Shown: positions 1-6,626 of the stretch, piece by piece
Position numbering within the stretch: the stretch's first letter is position 1
How the letters are laid out: the number at the start of each line of letters is the position of its first letter
Assembly (NCBI GenBank): GCA_002497025.1
Contig: DAMG01000009.1
Coordinates: 1-7,889 of the forward strand
Length of the DNA stretch: 7,889 nucleotides
Source of the DNA: Euryarchaeota archaeon UBA126
GTDB taxonomy: Archaea > Thermoplasmatota > Poseidoniia > Poseidoniales > Thalassarchaeaceae
Direction: 5' to 3'
Translations under genes and position numbers: made by a program
Notes under the pieces: generated by a model
Told to the model about the DNA's origin: nothing
The model's input: the letters and a program-made list of their open reading frames with translations, nothing else
Databases searched by the model: none

Positions 1-245
1 GCGATTTCGATAGAACTATTGTCAGCCCATCTTTCTGCCATGTAGTCTACTCCACTTGCTCCTCCAACGATAATTAAATCTGGATATCCATTCTTTTCGA
101 CCCAGTGATTAATCGCTTTTTCAAATACTTCAAAATCATAAAATCGACTACTTCCTACGATTGCAAGATTAATCACAGAACCATCTTGATTTAGGTCACG
201 TCTACCGAGAGAATCGACCACATCTTGTCCCGACGTTGTTGTCAT
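1..245 (-). CDS. SLOG-family (DUF2493/YspA-like) nucleotide-binding protein, C-terminus cut by window edge
   Basis: The first 81 codons of a minus-strand gene start at ATG 245-243 and run off the left edge. Two blocks are diagnostic. LAIVGSSRFYDFE (residues 27-39) matches the family's opening beta strand and GSRxFxD loop. DLIIVGGASGVDYMAERWA (56-74) matches the second block, xIVSGGAxGVDxLAExWA, with its glycine-rich Rossmann-like turn. SLOG/DUF2493 proteins bind nucleotides or nucleotide-derived ligands; their cellular roles are mostly unknown and often tied to phage or stress contexts, so I assign no specific function. The usual second residue of GSR is Ser here (GSSR). About 25 residues precede the first strand, longer than usual, so GTG at 176-174 is an alternative start. 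ATG 245 is preferred because AGGT lies 5 nt upstream (minus strand 254-251). The gene is divergent from sufS. Confidence 0.8.
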   Translation of the reverse strand, partial: MTTTSGQDVVDSLGRRDLNQDGSVINLAIVGSSRFYDFEVFEKAINHWVEKNGYPDLIIVGGASGVDYMAERWADNSSIEI

Positions 246-250
246 CGAAT

Positions 251-268
251 ACCTGAGGCAGGTCTCAG
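251..268. repeat. Nested short inverted repeats upstream of the SLOG gene
   Basis: Two overlapping perfect 5-bp inverted repeats share this site: ACCTG/CAGGT (251-255 and 259-263) and CTGAG/CTCAG (253-257 and 264-268). They lie between the SLOG start codon and the TATA-like element at 271-277, where an archaeal repressor operator or a small 5' leader hairpin could sit. The arms are short enough to occur by chance, and the site also overlaps the SLOG Shine-Dalgarno. A regulatory role is inference only. Confidence 0.3.
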
Positions 269-270
269 TG

Positions 271-277
271 GATAAAC
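271..277 (-). promoter_or_regulatory. Possible TATA element for the SLOG gene
   Basis: The minus strand reads GTTTATC, a partial match to the archaeal TATA consensus. It is centred about 27-30 nt upstream of the ATG at 245, the distance expected for a leaderless or very short-leader transcript. No other T/A-rich element lies closer. Weak but well placed. Confidence 0.3.
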
Positions 278-308
278 ATGGCCATTTTCCGGCTTCTTTT
301 TTGAATTG

Positions 309-322
309 TTTAGATAATATAT
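309..322 (+). promoter_or_regulatory. Putative TATA box for the suf cluster
   Basis: TTTAGATAATATAT is the strongest TATA-like stretch in the 127-nt divergent intergenic region. Archaeal transcription normally starts about 25 nt downstream, which would be near 340-345. That leaves a leader of about 30 nt containing the Shine-Dalgarno GAGGT (362-366), 6 nt before the sufS ATG. The position fits one promoter driving sufS, sufE and the DUF59 gene. I did not recognise a clear upstream BRE. Confidence 0.45.
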
Positions 323-372
323 CCCACCTATTGATATTGAAGTATCTAATCGCCGAATCAAGAGGTTAAGTC

Positions 373-1599
373 ATGGGTCTAGATATCGAGGCTATTCGGG
401 CAGACTTTCCAATCCTAGATAGGGTCTTGCCCAATGGCAAGAAATTGGTCTATTTTGACAACGCTGCTACCTCTCAAAAACCTCAAGTTGTTATCGATGC
501 AATGAGTAGATATTACGAGGAATATAATTCCAATGCTCATCGCGCTAATCATACCTTAGCAGATGAGGCAACCACTGCGCTGGAAGAAGCTAGAAGCAAA
601 ATTTCTCGCTACTTTGGCACAACTCCTCAAAACATGATTTACACAAGTGGAGCAACCGAGGCAATCAACCTAGTTGCCTATGGCTGGGCGCGATACAATC
701 TGCAACGAGATGACGTGGTCGTAATTACTGAAATGGAGCACCACGCAGATATTGTTCCTTGGCAGGAACTAAACAAAGAGAAAGGGATTGAGGTCCGATA
801 TGTTCCAATCAACTCTAGAACATTCACTCTTGACATGGAGGCATTTGAAGTAGCCCTTGAAGGTGCTAAACTAGTCTGTGTAGTTCATACTAGCAATGTA
901 CTAGGAATCCGTAATCCCGTTGAGGAGATTATTGAGAAGTCTCAGGCAGTAGGCGCCCGTGTGCTCCTTGATTGCGCTCAGGGTGCACCCCATGAGAGAA
1001 TATTCTTCGATAACATGGGGGCAGATTTTGTTGCCATTTCTGCTCACAAAATGGCTGGCCCGACCGGTATTGGTTGTATATTGGTAAAATCGGATGCGAT
1101 GGCTGAAATGGGGCCTTTTATGACGGGTGGTTCAATGATTAGAAGAGTCTCAACAGAGGGAACAACCTTCCAAGAAGGCCATGCAATGTTTGAGACCGGT
1201 ACTCCTAGAATTGCAGAGGCTATTGGCTGGGGTGCTGCGGTAGAATGGCTAAGCCAATTCGACATGAGGGAAGTTCACGCCCACATACACGATATTTCCT
1301 CTTGGACCGCCGATCAGATGCTTGAGGTCCCAGGAATCCGTGTCTTTGGCGACCCCAATCATCCAGACTCTAGCGGCGCAGTTTCTTTCCTACACGATTC
1401 AATTCAATCCCAAGATTTAGCGATTCTATTGGATGAGGGCGGTTTCGCGGTTAGAACTGGGCACCATTGTGCTCAACCTTTGATGGATGCATTAGGAGTC
1501 CCATCGACAAATCGCGCCTCATTTTGGATTTACAACACTTTAGATGAGGCGCAGGCCTTTGTTGAGCACTTGAGATATGTTTGTGAGCGATTTGCTTGA
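373..1599 (+). CDS. sufS: SufS-type group II cysteine desulfurase
   Basis: PLP enzyme that removes sulfur from L-cysteine, giving alanine and an enzyme-bound persulfide for Fe-S cluster assembly; cytosolic. At 408 aa it is almost the length of E. coli SufS (406). Visible landmarks: the N-terminal YFDNAATSQKP (27-37), the TSGATEAINLVA PLP phosphate-binding segment (91-102), His124 in EMEHHAD stacking on the cofactor, Asp200/Gln203 in DCAQ contacting the PLP ring, the Schiff-base lysine Lys226 in SAHKMAGP, and the active-site Cys366 in RTGHHCAQPLM. The short lobe around Cys366 and the RxGHHCAQP signature indicate the SufS/CsdA group, not IscS/NifS. ATG 373 has GAGGT 6 nt upstream, and the family sequence begins right after it. 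The gene leads a cluster with sufE (51-nt gap) and a DUF59 gene, so SufE is its likely sulfur acceptor. All catalytic residues are present. Confidence 0.96.
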   Translation: MGLDIEAIRADFPILDRVLPNGKKLVYFDNAATSQKPQVVIDAMSRYYEEYNSNAHRANHTLADEATTALEEARSKISRYFGTTPQNMIYTSGATEAINLVAYGWARYNLQRDDVVVITEMEHHADIVPWQELNKEKGIEVRYVPINSRTFTLDMEAFEVALEGAKLVCVVHTSNVLGIRNPVEEIIEKSQAVGARVLLDCAQGAPHERIFFDNMGADFVAISAHKMAGPTGIGCILVKSDAMAEMGPFMTGGSMIRRVSTEGTTFQEGHAMFETGTPRIAEAIGWGAAVEWLSQFDMREVHAHIHDISSWTADQMLEVPGIRVFGDPNHPDSSGAVSFLHDSIQSQDLAILLDEGGFAVRTGHHCAQPLMDALGVPSTNRASFWIYNTLDEAQAFVEHLRYVCERFA

Positions 1600-1650
1600 G
1601 GAAGGTAATTCACTCGTCATATTGAATAGAATCAATCGTGAGGATAGGTT

Positions 1651-2076
1651 ATGGCGGAGAGGCGATGGCCCGAGCATCTCGACTCAGTAGTCGAGGAGTT
1701 TGAGGATTGCTTTGATTCAATGGAACGCTATGAATTGCTTTTTGAGTATGCAAAGAAGCACCCGAGCCCATTACCCCCTGATGAATGGAATGAAGATAAC
1801 CAAGTCCATGGATGTCAATCTAGAGCACACGTCGTATGTAGCCGGGATGAATCGGGTAATTTTCTCATGCGTGGTGGTGCAGACGCACAGATAGTTCAGG
1901 GATTGATGTCAGTAACCGCAATGGCGGTAAACGGTATGCCTCCAAACGTGGTATCCCAATTTTCTCCAGACTATGCAGACGCAATGGGAATTCGTAATTC
2001 TTTGACTCCCAGTAGAGCAAATGGATTTTTGAATATGTTTGAGCGGGTCCGTTCAGAAGCCGAGAGGATGGTGTGA
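1651..2076 (+). CDS. sufE: SufE-type sulfur acceptor protein
   Basis: SufE accepts the persulfide sulfur from SufS and passes it to the Fe-S scaffold, stimulating the desulfurase. The 141-aa length is typical. Diagnostic blocks in order: RYELLFEYAKK (26-36), EDNQVHGCQSRAHV (48-61) with the sulfur-accepting Cys55, the DAQIVQGLM helix (about 78-86), and the C-terminal LTPSRANGFLNMFERVR (118-134). The VHGCQS motif separates it from SufU, which has zinc ligands in a different arrangement. The ATG at 1651 has GAGG (1640-1643) 7 nt upstream. It follows sufS by 51 nt, with no convincing promoter in between, and its stop overlaps the next gene's GTG start, so co-transcription is likely. SufE is common in bacteria but uncommon in archaea, so bacterial ancestry of this pair is a reasonable inference. 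Confidence 0.95.
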   Translation: MAERRWPEHLDSVVEEFEDCFDSMERYELLFEYAKKHPSPLPPDEWNEDNQVHGCQSRAHVVCSRDESGNFLMRGGADAQIVQGLMSVTAMAVNGMPPNVVSQFSPDYADAMGIRNSLTPSRANGFLNMFERVRSEAERMV

Positions 2077-2381
2077 TTTTGGTCGACGAGGCATCGGTTC
2101 GTGAATCTCTTTTCGATGTAGAAGATCCTGAAATGAAAATTTCAGTTATCGATTTAGGGCTGATTTACGAAGTCAGAATTGATGGCGAGCATGTTGAAAT
2201 TGATATGACTCTGACAAGCCCAGGTTGCCCGGTCGCTCCTGAATTAATGGCCGCAGTGCACCGAGCAGCTCTCACCACGAAGGGCATAGAGAGCGCCCAC
2301 GTAAACCTCACCTTTACTCCGCTTTGGGATCCCAAAATCCATGCTACTGAAGATGGAAAGTTTGAGCTTGGTGTATTCTAA
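2073..2381 (+). CDS. MIP18/DUF59-family Fe-S assembly protein (SufT/PaaD-like)
   Basis: A 102-aa single-domain DUF59 protein. The family motifs are clear: DPEMKISVIDLGLIYEV (18-34), TLTSPGCPVAPEL (46-58) with the conserved Cys52, and LTFTPLWDP (79-87). DUF59 proteins (SufT, PaaD, eukaryotic CIA2/MIP18) help mature or deliver Fe-S clusters. Placement right after sufS and sufE supports a SufT-like accessory role rather than the phenylacetate-oxygenase role of PaaD, though the exact role is inferred. It starts at GTG 2073, overlapping the sufE stop by 4 nt (GTGA), with GAGG (2064-2067) 5 nt upstream. This arrangement suggests translational coupling. Its 3' end overlaps the convergent folD by 4 nt, so no terminator fits between them. 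Confidence 0.9.
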   Translation: MILVDEASVRESLFDVEDPEMKISVIDLGLIYEVRIDGEHVEIDMTLTSPGCPVAPELMAAVHRAALTTKGIESAHVNLTFTPLWDPKIHATEDGKFELGVF

Positions 2382-3253
2382 TCCAATAGCATTTCAGCGG
2401 CCCTAACTGTATTACTCATCAGCATAGAGATGGTCATCGGGCCAACTCCGCCTGGTACCGGTGTCATATGTCCTGCAACTTCTGATACAGCGGGATCTAC
2501 ATCTCCAGCAAGACGGCTACCACTGTCTCTAGATTCATCAACGACCCGATTAATTCCAACATCGATTACTGTTGATCCTGGCTTTATCCAATCAGTTTGA
2601 ATCGTCTCGGCCCTTCCAATAGCGGCAACTACTAGATCCGCAGTACGACAAATCTCCCCAATATCCTCGGTTCTAGAATGGGCAATTGTTACAGTAGCAT
2701 CAATTCCTTTCTGCGCCAGTAGTAGTGCAAGGGGCATGCCAACTATCCTTGAACGTCCGATAACTACTGCCTTCTTCCCGGTTAAATCGATATTAGCATC
2801 CTCAATTATCTGAATAACACCGGCAGGGGTACAGGGTAGCAAACCATCTGTCTGCCCCATTACCAATCTACCGAGATTAGTGGGGTGGAACCCGTCTACA
2901 TCTTTTGAGGGATCAATTGTTTCGGTTATGGCTAACTCATCGGTCCCATCGGGAGTAGGGCTCTGAACAAGTATACCATGGACGGATTCATCTGAGTTTA
3001 AGTTTGCAACAACTCGCATTAATTGCTCTTGAGAGACATCGTTTGGGAGGTCAATTCTAGTGCTTTTTATTCCGCACCTTTCACAAGCTCGTTGTTTGTT
3101 TCTAACATAGACGTGACTTGCGGGATCATCTCCAGCCAATACGACAGCAAGATGAGGCTCAATTCCTGAATTCTTGAGTGCAGCCACCCTCTCTGCTAGA
3201 TGCTCCTCAATACGCAATCCCAACGCCTTACCATCCAGTATAACCGCACTCAC
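2378..3253 (-). CDS. folD: Bifunctional methylenetetrahydrofolate dehydrogenase / methenyltetrahydrofolate cyclohydrolase
   Basis: FolD interconverts 5,10-methylene-, 5,10-methenyl- and 10-formyl-tetrahydrofolate, supplying one-carbon units for purines and other products; cytosolic. The 291-aa length is normal. The catalytic Tyr49/Lys53 pair sits in YVRNKQRACE, followed by HGILVQSPTP (92-101) with Gln97 and the KDVDGFHP folate-site segment (117-124). The dinucleotide-binding motif GRSRIVGMP spans 166-174, and the C-terminal signature TPVPGGVGPMT spans 264-274. The start is GTG at 3253-3251, giving the family's usual opening (xxxILDGK), with a purine-rich GAGGGGG 8 nt upstream (minus strand 3268-3262). 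The gene ends with TAG, showing that TAG acts as a genuine stop in this genome. Presence of FolD points to tetrahydrofolate-based C1 metabolism, which in archaea is patchy and often bacterial in origin. Confidence 0.97.
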   Translation of the reverse strand: MSAVILDGKALGLRIEEHLAERVAALKNSGIEPHLAVVLAGDDPASHVYVRNKQRACERCGIKSTRIDLPNDVSQEQLMRVVANLNSDESVHGILVQSPTPDGTDELAITETIDPSKDVDGFHPTNLGRLVMGQTDGLLPCTPAGVIQIIEDANIDLTGKKAVVIGRSRIVGMPLALLLAQKGIDATVTIAHSRTEDIGEICRTADLVVAAIGRAETIQTDWIKPGSTVIDVGINRVVDESRDSGSRLAGDVDPAVSEVAGHMTPVPGGVGPMTISMLMSNTVRAAEMLLD

Positions 3254-3272
3254 GAATGAATCCCCCTCTATA

Positions 3273-3304
3273 TCGGACTTGACCTTTTTCTGAACACAGT
3301 CCGA
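3273..3304. repeat. 7-bp perfect inverted repeat between tRNA-Thr and folD
   Basis: TCGGACT (3273-3279) and AGTCCGA (3298-3304) are perfect inverted repeats separated by 18 nt. They lie in the 76-nt gap between the 3' end of tRNA-Thr and the folD start, just upstream of the folD Shine-Dalgarno. The pair could be an operator for folD or a weak stem-loop in its leader. On the minus strand the loop includes an A-rich run, not a U-tract, so a classical terminator is unlikely. Function is inference. Confidence 0.35.
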
Positions 3305-3325
3305 CTTAGGCCCAATCGAGAGGAG

Positions 3326-3329
3326 AAAA
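3326..3329 (-). terminator. Possible oligo-T termination site for tRNA-Thr
   Basis: TTTT follows directly after the encoded CCA of tRNA-Thr on the minus strand, then a pyrimidine-rich stretch (CTCCTCTC). Archaeal RNA polymerase often terminates in short T-runs without a hairpin. The run is short, so leaky read-through into folD is possible. Confidence 0.35.
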
Positions 3330-3332
3330 TGG

Positions 3333-3406
3333 AGCCCCAGGAGGGATTCGAACCCCCGGCCGTCTGATTACAAATCAGATGCTCTACCAGTCTGAGCTAC
3401 TGAGGC
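3333..3406 (-). tRNA. tRNA-Thr (anticodon TGT)
   Basis: A complete cloverleaf can be folded from the minus strand. The acceptor stem GCCTCAG pairs with CTGGGGC (one G-U), the D-arm GCTC pairs with GAGC, and the anticodon stem TCTGA pairs with TCAGA. The loop TTTGTAA places anticodon TGT at 3372-3370, decoding ACA and other ACN threonine codons. A 5-nt variable loop follows, then the T-arm GGGGG/CCCTC with loop TTCGAAT. The discriminator base is T at 3333, as expected for archaeal tRNA-Thr, and CCA is encoded at 3332-3330. No intron is seen. The gene lies upstream of folD on the same strand. Its promoter should lie in 3407-3514; a weak candidate is around 3445-3455, but I cannot assign it firmly. 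Confidence 0.95.
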
Positions 3407-3514
3407 AGCACCCCTCGCTGACCACATTCGATTCTTGAACCCTGCACATAGAAGTCTAGCCAAAACAGGGCCAAGTTGAATGCCTAATTGCTCTTCGGAA
3501 TATTGTTGATTACT

Positions 3515-3919
3515 ATGTCGAATTCAACTTCCCACAGGAAATTGAACTTGGTAATTGCTGCTTGGACCTGTATACTTCTTGGTGCAGGAATTGTTTTTGG
3601 TACCGCCGGAGATACATTTGCTATAGCAATAGGTGCACCATTGTCTATTGCTGGAGTCGGCTTGCTAATATTCGGATTAGGGATGCCAGATGAATCATCA
3701 GTAGACCCTGAGGAATTAGCAGCTTGGGCCCCCGACGCTGTGAAAATGCCTGATGCTGGACGAGCTATGTATCGTGTCGATACGTCGTTAGATCCGCCGA
3801 TAAAAACCTCGATTCTGTGCGGTCGTTGTGGGCATCTAGAATGGGTTAATGGCAAGAAACCAGCATTCTATAACTGCGTAGAATGCAAAACTACACTCTG
3901 GGTGGCAGAAGAGGAATGA
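3515..3919 (+). CDS. Small membrane protein with two helices and a C-terminal zinc ribbon, function unknown
   Basis: I do not recognise this 134-aa protein as a named family. Two hydrophobic segments are visible, about residues 11-29 and 34-56, separated by a short turn, consistent with a helical hairpin in the membrane. A soluble tail rich in acidic residues follows. It ends in four cysteines, Cys102-x2-Cys105 (CGRC) and Cys121-x2-Cys124 (CVEC), spaced as in a zinc ribbon, probably cytoplasmic. Such proteins may bind partner proteins or nucleic acids, but nothing here fixes a role. ATG 3515 is chosen because the hydrophilic leader before the first helix fits it. An in-frame TTG at 3488 would add nine hydrophobic residues. 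Neither start has a Shine-Dalgarno, which suggests a leaderless mRNA. It lies 63 nt upstream of pheS on the same strand. Confidence 0.75.
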   Translation: MSNSTSHRKLNLVIAAWTCILLGAGIVFGTAGDTFAIAIGAPLSIAGVGLLIFGLGMPDESSVDPEELAAWAPDAVKMPDAGRAMYRVDTSLDPPIKTSILCGRCGHLEWVNGKKPAFYNCVECKTTLWVAEEE

Positions 3920-3971
3920 ATGGCTTATTTCTAAGCAAGCATCAAAGCGAGACGGTATCAGCGAAGAGTTC

Positions 3972-3979
3972 GAGGTGAG
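3972..3979 (+). promoter_or_regulatory. Strong Shine-Dalgarno that fixes the pheS TTG start
   Basis: GAGGTGAG is complementary to the archaeal 16S rRNA 3' end and lies 3-5 nt before TTG 3983. The next in-frame ATG (residue 10) has no such signal and would remove residues from the N-terminal region. This supports TTG as the true start. A weak TATA-like stretch at 3924-3933 could give pheS its own promoter. Confidence 0.7.
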
Positions 3980-3982
3980 GGG

Positions 3983-5476
3983 TTGAGTCTGGGAAATAAC
4001 GAGCGCAGAATGCTTCGAGCATTACTTTCAGATGCCTCCCGCAACTGGACACTTTCAGAAATTCTGGAGGTAACAGAATGGAGTGATCAAGTCCACGTCG
4101 CAGGTGCAGGTCAAGCACTGCACGAGGCTGGACTTATCGAAATCAGTGAGTCCTCGTCTCGCTTTGTGGGGCTTGGCCGGGAAGGTCAAAAAGCCGCTTC
4201 AAATGGCTTGCTAGAGGCTCGGATTTGGAATTGGCTACTACAAGCTGAAGAATCTGAAAGAAACATGCAAGGTTTGTTCTCAGCAGGTTTTGAACGCCAT
4301 GAGGCCGGACCAGGTGTAGGGCTGCTGAAATCCTTAGGAGTAAAGGTCGAATCTGGTTCTTTTGTCTGGGAGGGTGAAAAAGAGGTCACTGCGACTATAG
4401 AATCGCGAACCTCATTCATCCAAAGCTTAGAAGATTCCCAGCATGATGCAGGTTCTCTTGATTCTTCTCTGATCGACCATTTTCAGGGTAGAAAGGGTCT
4501 AATTGAAATTGAAGATACAATAACAAGAGATTGGACTTTAACTAAGGCCGGTGTTGAATACAACACAGAAGGCTTAGAAGAAGTTCAACAAATCGGTGAA
4601 ATCACACCTGAACTGCTTCAAGGAGAATCTTGGAGAGATGCTGAATTCAAGCCATTTGATGTAAATGCGCCAGCGCCTATTCCTGCCGGTGGCAGACCTC
4701 ACCCTATGCAAGCTCTCATAGAGAGGATTCGCTCAGTGTTCTTGGAAATGGGATTCTCCGAAATCGAGGGAGATTATGTCCAATCAGCAGGTTGGAATAT
4801 GGATGCTCTATTTATTCCTCAATCTCACCCAGCTAGAACCATGCAAGATACATTTTATCTAAACGATCCAGAAAAGGTAGAAGTTGCCCCTGAAATGCTT
4901 GATCTATGGGCTAAGGTGCATGAACATGGACACGATACAGGAAGTAAAGGATGGGGTGTGGAATTTGATAAAGAGGAATCTCAAAAGGGCTTACTGAGGA
5001 CTCATACGACCGTCAATACAATACGCCATATCGCAGAAAATCCACATGTCCCAAGCCGAGTTTTTGGTATCGGTCGTGTATTTAGACAAGAGACAATTGA
5101 CCGTACTCATCTACCAGAATTCCATCAAATTGAGGGGATTATTCACGAACCTGATGCCAATCTTCCAATGCTAATTTCTACTCTCAAAACCTTCTATGCA
5201 AAGATGGGATACCCCGATGTTCGTGTACGTCCAGCCTACTTCCCTTACACCGAGCCTTCCGTCGAGGTAGAAGTTTTCTGGCGCGGTGAGTGGCTAGAAC
5301 TAGGAGGCTCCGGAATATTCAGACCAGAGGTTACAGAACCACTTGGTACAGAATGGCCAGTATGTGCATGGGGAATGGGTCTGGAGCGTCTTGCAATGCT
5401 TGTCCTAGGTTTGGATGACATTCGAGAGTTGTATCAACCGGACCTTGAGCGACTATCTAAGATGCCGATACTGTGA
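3983..5476 (+). CDS. pheS: Phenylalanyl-tRNA synthetase alpha subunit, archaeal type
   Basis: Class II synthetase catalytic subunit that charges tRNA-Phe as an (alpha-beta)2 complex with PheT; cytosolic. At 497 aa it matches the archaeal/eukaryotic form, not the shorter (about 330 aa) bacterial one. Residues 1-200 form the N-terminal region with winged-helix-like repeats (segments near 20-65 and 165-195, both with W-T-L before a helix), used in tRNA contact. The catalytic core starts near 240 (HPMQALIERIR). It shows HPARTMQDTFYL (282-293), RTHTT (339-343), motif 2 GRVFRQETIDRTHLPEFHQ (364-382), the Phe-pocket segment YFPYTEPSVEVEV (419-431) and motif 3 GMGLERLAML (464-473). TTG start with strong GAGGTG. 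No pheT follows: the next gene is convergent and the two 3' ends overlap by 20 nt. All core motifs are intact. Confidence 0.97.
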   Translation: MSLGNNERRMLRALLSDASRNWTLSEILEVTEWSDQVHVAGAGQALHEAGLIEISESSSRFVGLGREGQKAASNGLLEARIWNWLLQAEESERNMQGLFSAGFERHEAGPGVGLLKSLGVKVESGSFVWEGEKEVTATIESRTSFIQSLEDSQHDAGSLDSSLIDHFQGRKGLIEIEDTITRDWTLTKAGVEYNTEGLEEVQQIGEITPELLQGESWRDAEFKPFDVNAPAPIPAGGRPHPMQALIERIRSVFLEMGFSEIEGDYVQSAGWNMDALFIPQSHPARTMQDTFYLNDPEKVEVAPEMLDLWAKVHEHGHDTGSKGWGVEFDKEESQKGLLRTHTTVNTIRHIAENPHVPSRVFGIGRVFRQETIDRTHLPEFHQIEGIIHEPDANLPMLISTLKTFYAKMGYPDVRVRPAYFPYTEPSVEVEVFWRGEWLELGGSGIFRPEVTEPLGTEWPVCAWGMGLERLAMLVLGLDDIRELYQPDLERLSKMPIL

Positions 5477-6578
5477 TTGTTGAATCTTTACTTCCTCTAA
5501 AAATCTGCCATTCACTTCCGGAAACAACCGCCATCATTAGCAATGTCAACAATATAGCTCCTGAATTGGGAGGATTGTTGAACCACGGGATTGCAATTGA
5601 TACAGACTCACTTGATTGTCCTTGTCCACTTCCGGGGCCTCCTCCTCCGCAACCATCTGGTGGAGGTCCAATACCAGGTCCCCAAGTTTCTCCGTAACCA
5701 GAACAATCTGTATCTCCTCCTTGTCCCTGTCCCGAGTCGTAATTACTAGTTTCAGCAATGCCTCTGTAACAGAGGATGAAGTAAGGGAATCCCAAATCCT
5801 CTTCTCCATTTACCCATGTTGAATGATAGTGATATATTCCTTCAGGGAAATCAGGGGTTGCGCCATATTGTCCATTACAGGAGTCTAAGTCACCCAAGCC
5901 TGCAACATACTCATAATCCTCAATTCCGTTATATCCCGTTTCTCCTTCCTTCAATCGATATGAAGAGGTCATTTCTGAGACTTCACCAGCTTCGCCCCAC
6001 CCTACAAATCCATAAATTGGATATCCATCAAAAGCAAATCCTACTATTCCCGAATGTTCATTGATTGTTCTTGAAGATTCTAAACTATAATCTCTCCAAG
6101 ATTGTTCTTCATCAGGGTGCCAATGAACGCAGTTTGCATCTGCATGATAATGATACTCGCCTCCTGGGCCTGAGTGGCCATGACATAAACCGAGCCAAAC
6201 ATGTTGTCTATCTTCTTCATATTCCCCTTCTTGCCCAGCCACAGCATCTCCTCCAGGCCCATCTTCTGGACCGAATATGGGAACTCCGTTGACCGCGAAA
6301 GCCACGGGGCCTCTTTCTGGAGCCATTTCACAACCATCACTCGATACAGAGGGTTTGCACTCAGAGTTATTTGTTGGTTCTAAGGGAATTGTCCATACAT
6401 GATCTTGTGCAGAAGTACAACATCCCGGCCCTGACTCTAAATCATGAGCTGGAAGTCCGTTAGCCTGAATTATGATGTGAGTTTCATTATATTCGTATTC
6501 TAATATACAAATATGGTTATCAAATTCAGTAGTATTGTAGTCATCGATGCCTGTTACATCATCTCCGTGACAGTGCAA
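5457..6578 (-). CDS. YHYH-domain protein segment with C-terminal membrane helix (downstream part of an interrupted frame)
   Basis: 373 codons from TTG 6578, but this is probably the C-terminal part of a longer gene interrupted by TAG 6629-6627. Two YHYH motifs define the domain: GEYHYHADANC (140-150) and IYHYHSTWVNGE (248-259). Other family-like blocks are HIIIQANGLPAHD (34-46), VAFAVNGVPIFGP (92-104) and GFAFDGYPIYGF (180-191). The segment is rich in Cys and His, as in exported proteins. A Gly/Pro/Gln linker (about 282-324) leads to a hydrophobic helix (about 338-353) and a short tail with Arg and Lys, likely cytoplasmic. The YHYH domain's activity is not established; its His and Cys residues would suit metal binding, which is inference. 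TTG 6578 has no Shine-Dalgarno and no signal peptide, and 16 sense codons precede it after the TAG, so independent translation is doubtful. It ends in TAG and overlaps pheS by 20 nt, tail to tail. Confidence 0.8.
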   Translation of the reverse strand: MHCHGDDVTGIDDYNTTEFDNHICILEYEYNETHIIIQANGLPAHDLESGPGCCTSAQDHVWTIPLEPTNNSECKPSVSSDGCEMAPERGPVAFAVNGVPIFGPEDGPGGDAVAGQEGEYEEDRQHVWLGLCHGHSGPGGEYHYHADANCVHWHPDEEQSWRDYSLESSRTINEHSGIVGFAFDGYPIYGFVGWGEAGEVSEMTSSYRLKEGETGYNGIEDYEYVAGLGDLDSCNGQYGATPDFPEGIYHYHSTWVNGEEDLGFPYFILCYRGIAETSNYDSGQGQGGDTDCSGYGETWGPGIGPPPDGCGGGGPGSGQGQSSESVSIAIPWFNNPPNSGAILLTLLMMAVVSGSEWQIFRGSKDSTITVSAS

Positions 6579-6626
6579 ACTATTATTCCAGAACTCAGCA
6601 CGATGAGTCTCCTCATCTTCGGGTTG

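Noticed and set aside
1044..1265. 73-codon minus-strand frame inside sufS
   Set aside because: It lies fully within a strongly conserved SufS coding region and has no motif of its own.
1700..1894. 64-codon plus-strand frame overlapping sufE
   Set aside because: It is out of frame with sufE, which carries the full family motif set. The overlapping frame shows no domain.
3484..3855. 123-codon minus-strand frame opposite the zinc-ribbon membrane protein
   Set aside because: The plus frame has a coherent helix-hairpin and CxxC pairs. The minus frame shows low-complexity Ser/Pro/Ala content and no recognisable domain.
5473..6383. Several plus-strand open frames opposite the YHYH gene
   Set aside because: They are short, in mixed frames, have odd composition and no domain match, and lie antisense to a frame with clear YHYH motifs.
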